From NCBI RefSeq assembly GCF_009834225.1, contig NZ_CP047176.1, positions 3,224,001-3,288,000 on the forward strand: DNA of 64,000 nucleotides. The letters run 5' to 3'. This DNA comes from Rathayibacter sp. VKM Ac-2759 (lineage in GTDB: Bacteria; Actinomycetota; Actinomycetes; Actinomycetales; Microbacteriaceae). The notes beneath the pieces are model-generated. The model was not told the DNA's origin. It saw only the letters and a list, made by a program, of their open reading frames with translations, and did not search any database. Below are positions 16,585-25,062 of this stretch, in pieces. The first letter of the stretch is position 1. The number at the start of each line of letters is the position of its first letter. Made by a program: the position numbers and the translations under genes.

Positions 16585-17019
16585 TCAGGTCGCGTCGTCC
16601 CAGCCGAGGTTCCCGGCGATGCGGCGGAGGGTCTCCACGGTCCGGTCGTGGTCCTCCTCGGTCACGCCCTCGGTCAGCGCGGTGCGCGCGGCCCCGACGA
16701 CCTCCTCGAGGCGGGCGGTCGCGGCTCCGCCGTGCTCGGTGAGGGCGAAGACCTCGCCCTCGTCGACCACCCACCCGCTCTCGACGAGCTCGGCGAGGTG
16801 CTCGGCGACGCTTGCGGGCTCCTCCGCCGGCGCGGCGGGCAGGAACGGGGCGAGCGCCCGGTCGAGCGCGCCGACCGCCGCCGGCCCCCGCCGCAGCAGC
16901 TCGAGCAGCTGCCACTGCATCCGGGTCACCCCGTGCTCCTCGAGCGTCGCCGCGAAGCGCTCCTCGAGGAGGCGGGCGGCGAGAGTCAGCCAGTATCCGA
17001 TCGGTCGTTGATCAGCCAT
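16585..17019 (-). CDS. MarR-family transcriptional regulator
   Basis: 144 aa winged helix. Helical start PIGYWLTLAARLLEERFAATLEE, then GVTRMQWQLLELLRRGPAAVGAL, a shortened central region and a wing near WVVDEGEVFALTEHGGAATARL. The recognition helix is less clear than in canonical MarR. ATG 17019 has no Shine-Dalgarno and may be leaderless. Divergent from the alpha/beta hydrolase at 17149, a plausible target. No clear palindrome in the 129-bp gap. Confidence 0.78.
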   Translation of the reverse strand: MADQRPIGYWLTLAARLLEERFAATLEEHGVTRMQWQLLELLRRGPAAVGALDRALAPFLPAAPAEEPASVAEHLAELVESGWVVDEGEVFALTEHGGAATARLEEVVGAARTALTEGVTEEDHDRTVETLRRIAGNLGWDDAT

Positions 17020-17148
17020 GCCGTCACGATACGCCGGGTGCATCGGAGGGGGTACCGCCCGGCGAGCGCACAAGGCCCTCTCGGAGGCGGCCGCGTTCCG
17101 CTTGACTGTCCTCGCACCGCCGACTGACGGCGGCACCCGGGAGGCGAC

Positions 17149-18039
17149 ATGGCGAACCACCGTTTCGAGCTGCGGTCCGGCCGCGGGATCGGCGTCTCGG
17201 CGGCGGGAGATCCGATCGCGGACCGACTCGTCGTCTTCTGCCACCCCACTCCCGGCGCGGGCGGATTCGATCCCGATCCGCTGGTCACCGGCCCCTGGGG
17301 GCTGCACCTGCTGATCCTCGACCGCCCCGGCTACGGCGCCTCCGACCCGGTCGACGCCGCTCACTCGAGCGTGCAGGACCGCGCGGACGACCTCGCCGAG
17401 TACCTGCGCCGCTCCGAGCGCACCGCGCGCATGGTCGAGGGCGCGCGCTTCGGCAGCGTCGGCGTGGTCGGCTGGGGCTCGGGCGGCGTCTTCGCCCTCT
17501 CGCTCGCGGCCCGGCACCCCGACCTCGTCGACCGGCTCGCGATCGTCGGCACCCCGGCGCCCCCGCAGGCGGGCGTGCTCGTCCGTCCGACCGGGGCGTG
17601 GGAGCGCCGCGAGATCCTCGAGGGAGAGGACGCCTCGGCCATCGCGGCCGCCCTCCCCGCCGACGTCCCCGGGCTCGCCTCGCTCGGCGTCGACTCCGAC
17701 GACCCCGTCCTCACCAGCCACGGCGGGCTGCGCAACCGCCTGCAGCGCATGCTCGGCGAGGGCTGGCGGCAGGGACCGGGCGGGGCCGCGACCGATCTGG
17801 TGGCGCTCCGCGACGGATCGTGGGCGGACGAGCTCGACCGGGTGACCGCCTCGAGCCTGATCGTGCACGGCGACGCCGACCCCGTCGCGAGCGCGGAGGA
17901 CGGCCGCTGGTACCGGAGCCGCCTCGCCGACGCCCGGACCGCGACCGTCGACGGCACGGGACGCCTCGCTCTGGTGCGCGAGTGGCGCCGGATCCTCGAC
18001 CACGTCGCTCCGCTCGAGCGCGGCGCGGAGGACCGGTGA
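17149..18039 (+). CDS. Alpha/beta-fold hydrolase with atypical nucleophile elbow
   Basis: 296 aa. Alpha/beta hydrolase core: LVVFCHPTPGAGG (oxyanion region), LLILDRPGYGASDP, and a later strand SLIVHGDADPVASAEDG carrying the acid. The nucleophile elbow reads VGWGSGG, where the usual G-x-S-x-G has Gly in place of Ser and Ser one residue later. It may use a shifted serine or be catalytically altered. Its stop overlaps the DoxX-like gene (GTGA). Substrate unknown. Confidence 0.8.
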   Translation: MANHRFELRSGRGIGVSAAGDPIADRLVVFCHPTPGAGGFDPDPLVTGPWGLHLLILDRPGYGASDPVDAAHSSVQDRADDLAEYLRRSERTARMVEGARFGSVGVVGWGSGGVFALSLAARHPDLVDRLAIVGTPAPPQAGVLVRPTGAWERREILEGEDASAIAAALPADVPGLASLGVDSDDPVLTSHGGLRNRLQRMLGEGWRQGPGGAATDLVALRDGSWADELDRVTASSLIVHGDADPVASAEDGRWYRSRLADARTATVDGTGRLALVREWRRILDHVAPLERGAEDR

Positions 18040-18410
18040 CCGTCCGCCCGCTCGGCACCGGCCCGCTCGTGCTCGCCTCGGCGATGGCGGTCTCGGGAGT
18101 CGTGCACCTCGTGCACCCGAGCACCTTCGACGCGGTCGTGCCGCGCGGGATGCCCGGCTCCGCGCGCGGCTGGGTGCTCGCCTCCGGTGCCGCCGAGCTC
18201 GCGTGCGCGGCCGCGATGCTCTGGCCGCCGACGCGGGCGGCCGGCGGTCTCGCCTCCGCGGCGCTGATGGCCGCCGTGTTCCCCGGCAACGTGCAGATGG
18301 CCCGCGACGCGCGGCGGCCGCGGACCCGTGCGATCACCCTCCTGCGGCTCCCCCTGCAGATCCCGCTCGTGCTCTGGGGGCTCCGGGCGGCACGCTCGAC
18401 GGGGCGCTGA
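18036..18410 (+). CDS. DoxX-like membrane protein
   Basis: 124 aa, four hydrophobic helices. The start motif ASAMAVSGVVHLVHPSTFDAVVPRGMPG and the following GWVLASGAAELACAAAML are typical of the DoxX/DUF4267-type four-helix family (redox-linked or unknown roles). GTG 18036 overlaps the hydrolase stop by 4 bases, so co-translation is likely. Confidence 0.8.
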   Translation: MTVRPLGTGPLVLASAMAVSGVVHLVHPSTFDAVVPRGMPGSARGWVLASGAAELACAAAMLWPPTRAAGGLASAALMAAVFPGNVQMARDARRPRTRAITLLRLPLQIPLVLWGLRAARSTGR

Positions 18411-18463
18411 GCGCCCGGCGCAACCCCGAGCGCACCGCTCGTGCGCGCTGCTACCGTCCAGGC

Positions 18464-18652
18464 ATGAGCGACCAGATGGCGGATGATCGCCGAGACCAGT
18501 TGACCAGCGCCCCGAAGGCGACCGAGGCCGATGCCGCGCCCCGCATCGACGTCTCGACGACCGAGGCCGGCGACACGCACATCGAGATCCGCGAGGACGC
18601 CGCGGTGCGCCCGGGCCGCCTCGACGAGGACGAGGACGGATCGGATGTCTGA
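18464..18652 (+). CDS. Small acidic protein coupled to diacylglycerol kinase
   Basis: 62 aa, charged and probably disordered (MSDQMADDRRDQ...). It ends in DEDEDGSDV. Its stop lies 8 bases inside the lipid-kinase start (ATGTCTGA), suggesting translational coupling. No family recognised. It may be a regulatory leader peptide or an accessory protein. Confidence 0.6.
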   Translation: MSDQMADDRRDQLTSAPKATEADAAPRIDVSTTEAGDTHIEIREDAAVRPGRLDEDEDGSDV

Positions 18653-19610
18653 GCGCCGCCGTGCCGCGATGGTCTACAACCCCGTCAAGGTCGACATCGA
18701 GGCCGTGAAGGCCGCTGTCGCGCGCGCCGAGGAGGCCGCGGGCTGGGACGAGACGCTGTGGTTCGAGACCTCGGTCGAGGACCCGGGAGCCGGGCAGACC
18801 CGCGAGGCGCTCGAGGCCGGCGCCGACATGGTGATCGCGGCGGGTGGAGACGGCACGGTCCGCGTGGTCGCCGAGGCCCTGCGCGGCTCCGACGCGTCGC
18901 TGGCGCTGCTGCCCTCGGGCACCGGCAACCTGCTGGCCAGGAACCTCGACCTGACGCTCGACGACGTCGACAACGCGCTGACCGTGGCGTTCACCGGCAC
19001 CGATCGCGCGATCGACATCGGCATGATCGACATCGAGACCGGCGAGGGCCGCGAGCGCCGCGCCTTCGTCGTGATGGCGGGCCTGGGCATCGACGCGAAG
19101 ATGCTCGCGAACACCGACGACGACCTGAAGAAGCGCGCCGGCTGGCTCGCCTACGTCGACGCGCTGCGGAAGGCGCTGCTGGACAAGAACCAGCTCGAGT
19201 TCCGCTACCAGCTCGACGGCGCGAAGACCCGCAGGGTGCGCGCGCACACGATCATCGTGGGCAACTGCGGCTCGCTGCCCGCCAACATCCTGCTGCTGCC
19301 CGACGCGGCGGTCGACGACGGAGTGTTCGACATCGTGCTGCTGCGCCCCGAGGGGTTCCTCGGCTGGGTGCAGATCATCTTCAAGGTGGTGTGGGAGAAC
19401 GGCGTCCTGCGCCGCACCGGCGTCGTCGGCCAGAAGCTGATGGGCCTGACCAAGGAGGTCGCGGCCCTGCGCTACGTCAAGGGACGCGAGCTCGTCGTGC
19501 GCCTCGAGCGCGCTCAGGAGATCGAGCTCGACGGCGACCCCTTCGGCTCGACGTCGGCGTTCCGCACCTGGATCGAGCCCGGCGGGCTCACGGTGCGCGT
19601 CCCGGCCTAG
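18645..19610 (+). CDS. Diacylglycerol/lipid kinase family protein
   Basis: 321 aa. DAGK catalytic domain: MVYNPVK at the start, AAGGDGTVRVVAEAL (ATP-binding GGDGT) near residue 65 and LPSGTGNLLARNL. MAGLGIDAKML follows, then the C-terminal beta-domain ending in IELDGDPFG. Phosphorylates diacylglycerol or a related lipid at the membrane face. Start overlaps the 62-aa ORF. A long hairpin follows the stop by 10 bp. Confidence 0.92.
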   Translation: MSERRRAAMVYNPVKVDIEAVKAAVARAEEAAGWDETLWFETSVEDPGAGQTREALEAGADMVIAAGGDGTVRVVAEALRGSDASLALLPSGTGNLLARNLDLTLDDVDNALTVAFTGTDRAIDIGMIDIETGEGRERRAFVVMAGLGIDAKMLANTDDDLKKRAGWLAYVDALRKALLDKNQLEFRYQLDGAKTRRVRAHTIIVGNCGSLPANILLLPDAAVDDGVFDIVLLRPEGFLGWVQIIFKVVWENGVLRRTGVVGQKLMGLTKEVAALRYVKGRELVVRLERAQEIELDGDPFGSTSAFRTWIEPGGLTVRVPA

Positions 19611-19619
19611 CGGGTGCCC

Positions 19620-19678
19620 GCGAGACGCCTCTCCGGTACGCGGCACGCCGGTGGCGTCGTACCGGAGAGGCGTCTCGC
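19620..19678. terminator. Long bidirectional terminator hairpin
   Basis: Perfect 21-bp inverted repeat (arms 19620-19640 and 19658-19678) with a 17-base loop. It lies between the convergent lipid kinase and secreted-protein genes, within 10 bp of either stop. Confidence 0.8.
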
Positions 19679-19686
19679 AGCGCCGA

Positions 19687-20322
19687 TCAGTAGGCGGTGT
19701 CGCCCCAGGAGGGGGCGGCCACGGTGTCGGCGTTCGGTGCGGTGGCCGTGGCCGAGAGCTGCACCTGGCCGGGGACGTCGGCGTTCAGCGTGTACGTCAG
19801 CTCCGGGGTGGAGCGCGACGGCGCCAGGGCCGCGCCCGACCAGGTGAAGACGTACTCGACCGCGCCCCGGGCGTCGGCGGTCGCCGCCGTCCAGCTCCAG
19901 CCGTCTCCGGCCAGGGCCACCGGGCGCGCGCCGACGCGCGCCGACGCCGGGTAGCGCACGCGGACCGACAGCGTCGGAACCGGTGCGCCCACCGTCGTGA
20001 GATCGCCGGTGCCGGTCCAGTAGCGGTTCTGCACCTGGATGCGGGTGTCGATGCCGGTGCGGTGCCCGGCTCCGTCCCAGTGCACGTTGTTCTGCCAGGT
20101 GTCGAAGACGAGCGTCGACGTCGCCCGGGTCACGGGCGGGGCGACCGTGGCGGAGGCGGCCGCCGCGGGCGCCGCGAAGGCGACGGCGACCACGGGGGCG
20201 CTCCAGAGCGCGGCGCGGACGAGGGAGCGGCGGTCGGTGGACGAGGTGCCCGAGGGCACAGCGGAGAGCTCCGGCGCGCGGGAGAGCGCGCCGGAGTCAC
20301 CCCGCAGAGGGGTGGTGGGCAT
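19687..20322 (-). CDS. Secreted protein with twin-arginine-type signal
   Basis: 211 aa. An unusually long N-region precedes the export signal TDRRSLVRAALWSAPVVAVA, then FAAPAAAA as the likely cleavage region. The RR motif and moderate hydrophobicity fit Tat export. The mature part is beta-rich (STLVFDTWQNNVHW, TLSVRVRYP, YTLNADVPGQVQLSATA), like the actinobacterial surface proteins that share this signal type. Function unknown. Its upstream region carries three unusual repeated hairpins. Confidence 0.8.
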   Translation of the reverse strand: MPTTPLRGDSGALSRAPELSAVPSGTSSTDRRSLVRAALWSAPVVAVAFAAPAAAASATVAPPVTRATSTLVFDTWQNNVHWDGAGHRTGIDTRIQVQNRYWTGTGDLTTVGAPVPTLSVRVRYPASARVGARPVALAGDGWSWTAATADARGAVEYVFTWSGAALAPSRSTPELTYTLNADVPGQVQLSATATAPNADTVAAPSWGDTAY

Positions 20323-20379
20323 GGGGTCGTACTCCAGGGGGTGCGGGTGTTCCGGGGGATGGATCCGCCGTGGCTCCAC

Positions 20380-20470
20380 CGGGAGTTTCGGGTTCCCGAT
20401 CGAGCTGCGCGAGAGTTTCGGGTTCTCGACGCGGCGGTGTCCTCGGGTGGACGGGAGTTTCGGGTTCCCG
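20380..20470 (-). repeat. Three hairpins sharing one loop, upstream of the secreted-protein gene
   Basis: CGGGA-GTTTCGGGT-TCCCG (20380-20398), CGAGA-GTTTCGGGT-TCTCG (20410-20428) and CGGGA-GTTTCGGGT-TCCCG (20452-20470). The 9-base loop is identical and the stem pair covaries (G-C to A-T). They lie 58-148 bp upstream of the gene start in a 449-bp gap (20323-20771). The rest of that gap shows only an AT-richer patch near 20560-20600, a possible promoter. Confidence 0.75.
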
Positions 20471-20771
20471 GCCGTCGAGGCGATCACGAGCGGGCGCGGA
20501 TCTGCGGTGCGGCTTCGGGTGCTGCACCCCATGCGCCTGCATGGACATCCGCACCTTAGTGCGCATTCAGTCGCCGCAGCAATGGATTCAGAACCGAAAT
20601 CGATGCATTGCCCCGCTTGGGGGTCGAGAACCGCCGTGATCCGTCGGAACGGCGAAGGATTCCGCACTCCGACCGCTCGCGTCGGACCGCACGAGCGGCT
20701 CGGGTTCTGCAGCCCCGGCCCACCCCGTCAACCCACGGCGCCCGATCGGGCCCTCCAGTACCTTTCACCCC

Positions 20772-21908
20772 ATGGGCTTCTTCGACCGCACCGACTCCAC
20801 GACCCCCGAACGCGAACCGCGGCCCGAGCCGGCTCCGACGGTCTGGCGGGACGGAGCAGGCCGCTTCGCGCTCCGCTGCCTCCAGGTGATCATCGTCCTG
20901 GCGCTCGCGACCGTGCTCGTGTTCGCGATGACCCAGCTCACGATCGTGCTGATCCCGGTGATGATCGCGATCATCCTCGCCTCCGCGATCCACCCGGTGC
21001 TCTCCTGGCTGCGCCGGAAGGGCGTGCCGTCGATCCTCGCGACCTGGCTCGCGCTCCTCGGCCTCCTCGCGATCCTCGGCGCGGTCGCCTGGCTGATCAC
21101 GGTCGCGGTCCGCAACCAGTGGGACGAGCTGGTGAGCAGCGCCTCCGACGGCATCGCCTCGCTGCAGGACTACGTCCAGCACCTGCCGTTCCAGATCGAC
21201 GAGCAGCAGATCGAGGACGCCCGCCAGAGCGTCGTCGACTTCCTCACCTCCAGCAGCTTCGGCTCCGGAGCGCTCGCCGGCGCCGCTGCCGCCGCGAACT
21301 TCGTGACCGGCCTCGTGCTGATGATCGTGGTCCTCTTCTTCTTCATGAAGGACGGCCCGAAGATCTGGGAGTTCCTCCTCCGCCCCTTCACCGGCGCGAG
21401 CTACGACCGCGCCAAGCGCGTCGGCGCCAAGACGGTCGACGTGCTCGGCGGCTACATCCGCGGCACGGCGACGGTCGCCGCGGTCGACGCGATCGGCATC
21501 GGCGTCGCCCTCGCGATCCTCCAGGTCCCGCTGGCCATCCCCCTGGCCGTGGTCGTCTTCCTCACCGCCTTCATCCCCATCGTCGGAGCGACGGCGGCCG
21601 GCATCCTCGCGGCGCTCGTCGCCCTGGTCGGAGTCGGTCCGGTCGCCGCCCTGATCGTCATCGGCGTCGTCATCCTCGTCAACCAGCTCGAGGGCAACTT
21701 CCTCCAGCCCGTCGTGATGGCCCGCTCGCTCAAGCTGCACCCGCTGATCGTCCTGATCGCCCTGACCGTCGGCACCGTGCTGGCCGGCATCGTCGGCGCG
21801 GTGCTCGCCGTGCCGATCGCCGCGGTGGCCTGGGGGATCGTCACGATCTGGAACGGCCCCGACCAGCCCGCGGAGCCCGCTCGGCAGAAGCGGCGCGAGA
21901 GCGTCTGA
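20772..21908 (+). CDS. AI-2E family transporter
   Basis: 378 aa inner-membrane protein of the AI-2 exporter (TqsA/YdiK) superfamily. A charged N-tail precedes two long helices (LRCLQVIIVLALATVLVFAM, IVLIPVMIAIILASAIHPVL). The family periplasmic segment (about 115-165) follows, then VVLFFFMKDGPKIW, GYIRGTATVAAVDAI, PLAVVVFLTAFIPIVG and NQLEGNFLQPVVMARSL. Substrate in actinobacteria is not established. The C-terminus converges on the LuxR regulator 13 bp away with no obvious terminator. Confidence 0.9.
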   Translation: MGFFDRTDSTTPEREPRPEPAPTVWRDGAGRFALRCLQVIIVLALATVLVFAMTQLTIVLIPVMIAIILASAIHPVLSWLRRKGVPSILATWLALLGLLAILGAVAWLITVAVRNQWDELVSSASDGIASLQDYVQHLPFQIDEQQIEDARQSVVDFLTSSSFGSGALAGAAAAANFVTGLVLMIVVLFFFMKDGPKIWEFLLRPFTGASYDRAKRVGAKTVDVLGGYIRGTATVAAVDAIGIGVALAILQVPLAIPLAVVVFLTAFIPIVGATAAGILAALVALVGVGPVAALIVIGVVILVNQLEGNFLQPVVMARSLKLHPLIVLIALTVGTVLAGIVGAVLAVPIAAVAWGIVTIWNGPDQPAEPARQKRRESV

Positions 21909-21920
21909 CCCCGACGGGGG

Positions 21921-22583
21921 TCAGTGCCCCCCGATGATGCCGTCCCGCCGCGCCTGGGCGCGCAGCGAGATCTTGGTGCTGACGCTCCGGCCCGCCTCGC
22001 GGTACTTGGCGCGGGCGCTGCGGAGCGAGCTGCGCGCGGCGTCCTGCGTGATCCCGAGCGAGGTCGCGACCTGCTTGAGCGACATCCCCTCGACGAAGAG
22101 GCCCACGATCCGGCGCTCGCGCGCACTGAGCGTCGCGGTCCCGGCCCCGCCCGGCGCCGCCCCCGCGGTCGGCACGCGCTCGCCGGCGGCGGCCCGGCGG
22201 ATCGCGTCGATGATCACCTCCGTCGGCTCGCTCTTGACGAGGTAGCCGCGGGCACCGGCCTCGAGCGCCCTGGCGACCGTCGCGGGCTGCGAGTGCGTGC
22301 TGATGATGACCGTGGCCGCGCCCGCCGCCGTGATCGTGCGGATCTTCATCGCGAGGTCGAGATCGTCGCCGAGGTCGATGTCGAGCAGGACCACATCGGT
22401 CGGGAAGGCGGGATGCGCGAGCAGATCGGTCCAGCGGCTCGCCGTCGCGACGACCCGGATGGGCGCTCCGGAGTGGTTGATCCACTCGGTCAGAGCGGTG
22501 AGGAGGATGGGGTGGTCGTCGAGGATCGCCAGAGCGATCTCGCCGTCGGGGAGGGCGGCGGTCTCCTCCGCGTGACTCGTCAT
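21921..22583 (-). CDS. LuxR/NarL-family response regulator
   Basis: 220 aa. Receiver domain (about 15-130): acidic pocket LAILDDHPILL, phospho-Asp in VVLLDIDLGDD, Thr/Ser in VIISTHS, Lys in GYLVKSE. HTH (about 155-215): LSARERRIVGLFVEGMSLKQVA. Third gene of a kinase / kinase-like / regulator cluster; ATG 22583 overlaps the upstream stop (ATGA). DNA targets unknown. Confidence 0.9.
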   Translation of the reverse strand: MTSHAEETAALPDGEIALAILDDHPILLTALTEWINHSGAPIRVVATASRWTDLLAHPAFPTDVVLLDIDLGDDLDLAMKIRTITAAGAATVIISTHSQPATVARALEAGARGYLVKSEPTEVIIDAIRRAAAGERVPTAGAAPGGAGTATLSARERRIVGLFVEGMSLKQVATSLGITQDAARSSLRSARAKYREAGRSVSTKISLRAQARRDGIIGGH

Positions 22584-23788
22584 GAGGGCCTCCGTGCGAC
22601 GGCGTGGTCGAGGCGGAGCGTCGTGCGCACGCCGGCTGCGGTGACCCGGTAGTCGCCCAGCTCGCTCAGGATGCCCCAGATCGCCGGGTCGAGGTCGCGC
22701 GACCGGACCCCCACTGCCTCCAGAACGAGGGTCACGACGGCCCCCTCCCCGGGCGACAGCGACAGGGCGATCGCGGGCCGCCTCGACGCGACCGACGGAG
22801 CGGAGAGCAGCCAGAGCACCGACAGCAGCCGGGATCGATCGGGCGGGCGGAGCGCGGCGGCGGCGTTCCCGGGGTCCTCGAGCGAGACGGTCTCGGAGAG
22901 GTGCGTCGACTCCTCGATCGCGATGCCCAGCCAGGTCTGGTCGTGGCTCCTCGTCAGTGCGGTGCGCAGCTCGTCGCCGAGACGCCGCGCCCGCTCGCCG
23001 AGGACGTCGTCGAGCGGCTCGGTGCGGACCGCTGCGAGCAGCTCCTCGACCCGGGCGTCGACCCGCGAGATCTCGGAGGCGGCGAGGCTCCCCGGCCCGG
23101 TGCCCGGCCCGTCCACCACGCTGTCGGCGATCGTGCGGTCGAGCGAGCGGTGCACGTGCCGCTCCAGCGTCGTCAGCAGCGAGACGCAGACGCCGACGGG
23201 GGCGAGCGCGAGCAGGATGGTGGTGACGGCCAGGCCGGGACTGCGATGGCCGATCAGCGCCTGCGCGAGCATGCCGGCAAGGCTCAGGCCCACCAGGAGG
23301 CCGACCGCCGCCCACGTGCGCGAGAGCGGCTGGAACGAGATCAGCGCCATCAGCGTCGCGCCGATGCCGACGCAGACGCTCGGGTAGTACGACCGCGACG
23401 GGTCCGTGAGGCCGAAGTCGGAGAACTCGAGGAGCAGCGCCGCGGTGTCCACTGCGAGGACCGCGACGAGGACCGCCCTCGGCAGCTCGCCCCGCCGGAG
23501 CAGCGCGACGGCCGGCCCGACGACGAGACCGGCGATCACCATCAGCCAGGCGGCGCCGCTCAGCCAGGTCGCCGAGTGCGTGGCGAGGGCCCAGAGGAAC
23601 GAGGCGAGCCCGCGGATCATGAGCAGCACGGCCATCCCGACGAAGCCGAGGCCCAGGTAGCTCGCGCTGAGGCGGTGCGTCCGCGTGATCCGGTGACGGA
23701 CCGACTCGAGCGTCCGCGAGCCGGTCTCGGCGGCGCGGACGAGCTCGAGGAGCGTCCCCTCCCCAGCCCGGCCCTCGCGCCGCCTCAT
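22580..23788 (-). CDS. Membrane protein with degenerate histidine-kinase-like C-terminus
   Basis: 402 aa. Residues about 40-225 form some six or seven hydrophobic helices. The cytoplasmic part follows the layout of a DesK-type kinase (helical ARRLGDELRTALTRSHDQTWLG, then PDRSRLLSVLWLLSA and VVTLVLEAVG). I find no clear phospho-acceptor HD/E motif, N-box or glycine boxes. It looks like a pseudokinase or sensor partner. ATGA overlaps on both sides lock it into one operon with the true kinase and the regulator. Confidence 0.72.
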   Translation of the reverse strand: MRRREGRAGEGTLLELVRAAETGSRTLESVRHRITRTHRLSASYLGLGFVGMAVLLMIRGLASFLWALATHSATWLSGAAWLMVIAGLVVGPAVALLRRGELPRAVLVAVLAVDTAALLLEFSDFGLTDPSRSYYPSVCVGIGATLMALISFQPLSRTWAAVGLLVGLSLAGMLAQALIGHRSPGLAVTTILLALAPVGVCVSLLTTLERHVHRSLDRTIADSVVDGPGTGPGSLAASEISRVDARVEELLAAVRTEPLDDVLGERARRLGDELRTALTRSHDQTWLGIAIEESTHLSETVSLEDPGNAAAALRPPDRSRLLSVLWLLSAPSVASRRPAIALSLSPGEGAVVTLVLEAVGVRSRDLDPAIWGILSELGDYRVTAAGVRTTLRLDHAVARRPS

Positions 23789-25062
23789 CGCGGCACGCTC
23801 AGCAGGACCGTCGTGCCCGAGCCGGGAGCGGAGAAGACGCGGACGTCGCCGCCGACGGCGTCGATGCGCGCGCGCACCGACTCGGCGAGCCCGAGCCTGC
23901 CCGCCGGCACCTCGTCGGGTGCGAAGCCCCTGCCCGCGTCCGAGACGGCGACGCGGACCGTCTCGTGGTCCTCCGCCACGGTCACATCCACCGAGAGCAC
24001 GCCCGCGTGCCGGCGCACGTTCTCGAGGCACTCCCCCGCGGCGCGCACCAGGGCGTCGAGCGCGGAGGGGGCGAGCGGACGGTCCGCGGCGCCCCGCTCA
24101 CCCGTCGTGTGCCAAGTGATCTCGAGCCCGACGGCCTCGAAGCGCCTCTCGAGCGCAGCGAACGCGGCGGGCAGGGGGACGGAGTCGGAACCGGAGCCGG
24201 AGTCGGCCCGCCGCCCCTCGTCGGCGCCCGGCCGGCCCAGGCGCCGCAGCAGCCCGAGGTCGGCCGCGGCCTGCGCCTGCACCGTGTCGGGAGGGACGCC
24301 CTCGCCGCGGTGCGCGACCAGCGTGAGGGTGCCCAGGATCGTGTCGTGCAGCAGCCGTGCGTCGTACCGGCGGCGGGCCTCGCTCTCGCTCGAACGGCGC
24401 TCCGCGGCGTGCGCGGTCCGCAGCCGCGCCGTGCCGACCTGCGCGCGCTCGACGCTCGCGGCGATCCAGCGCGCGGCGGCGGTGAGCACCGCCCAGCAGA
24501 CGACCACCGAGAGGGCGACGTAGAACCCGCGGCCCGACTCCCGGGTGGCCGCGAGGGCCAGGAGGAGGACGGGCACCATGCCCGTGAGGGCGATCAGCGG
24601 GAGCCGCCTGACCGCTCCGATCGCGAAGAGCGCCGACGGCAGCGCCATCGACGCGATCATCGTGACGCCGCCGATCACCGCGGGGATCGTCCCGTCGATC
24701 CCGGGGGCGAGCGAGGCGGCGAGAGCGGCGAGCCCGAGAGCGGTGCCGATGATCACGGCGAGGGCACCGCCCGGCCCGGACCGGCTCCCGACGAGCAGGA
24801 CGACGGCCGCGGCCGCGAGCAGGAGCAGGGTCGGCAGCGCGGCGAGGAGGCCCGGCGCGTCGAGGGTGAGCAGGTGCAGCGCCGAGGCGACGGTGAAGAC
24901 GCCGCCCGCGAGCCGGGCGCACACGACTCCGACGTCGGCCTGCTCTCGGCGGAGCGCATCCCCGGGTGAGCGGCCGAGGGTCCTCGGAGCGGGCAACAGC
25001 GACCTCGGCGGCGGAGGCTCCCGAGGGCGCGGCGGCCCGGGAGGCGGTGGACGGGAGATCAT
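23785..25062 (-). CDS. Sensor histidine kinase, DesK/NarX-like
   Basis: 425 aa. Proline-rich N-terminus, about eight hydrophobic segments (residues 45-205), then the dimerisation helix with the acceptor His in RLLHDTILGTL. The HATPase domain shows AGECLENVRRHAG (N-box), DAGRGFAP (G1) and GSGTTVLLSVP (G2). Should autophosphorylate and pass phosphate to the LuxR regulator two genes on. The start is uncertain: ATG 25062 lacks an SD and longer in-frame starts exist. First gene of the operon. Confidence 0.85.
   Translation of the reverse strand: MISRPPPPGPPRPREPPPPRSLLPAPRTLGRSPGDALRREQADVGVVCARLAGGVFTVASALHLLTLDAPGLLAALPTLLLLAAAAVVLLVGSRSGPGGALAVIIGTALGLAALAASLAPGIDGTIPAVIGGVTMIASMALPSALFAIGAVRRLPLIALTGMVPVLLLALAATRESGRGFYVALSVVVCWAVLTAAARWIAASVERAQVGTARLRTAHAAERRSSESEARRRYDARLLHDTILGTLTLVAHRGEGVPPDTVQAQAAADLGLLRRLGRPGADEGRRADSGSGSDSVPLPAAFAALERRFEAVGLEITWHTTGERGAADRPLAPSALDALVRAAGECLENVRRHAGVLSVDVTVAEDHETVRVAVSDAGRGFAPDEVPAGRLGLAESVRARIDAVGGDVRVFSAPGSGTTVLLSVPR

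Noticed and set aside
20297..20566. Small protein with REPETP repeats on the minus strand
   Set aside because: Low-complexity, overlaps the start of the secreted-protein gene in another frame, no RBS. Hairpins with covarying stems explain the repeats better. Kept as an alternative in the finding.
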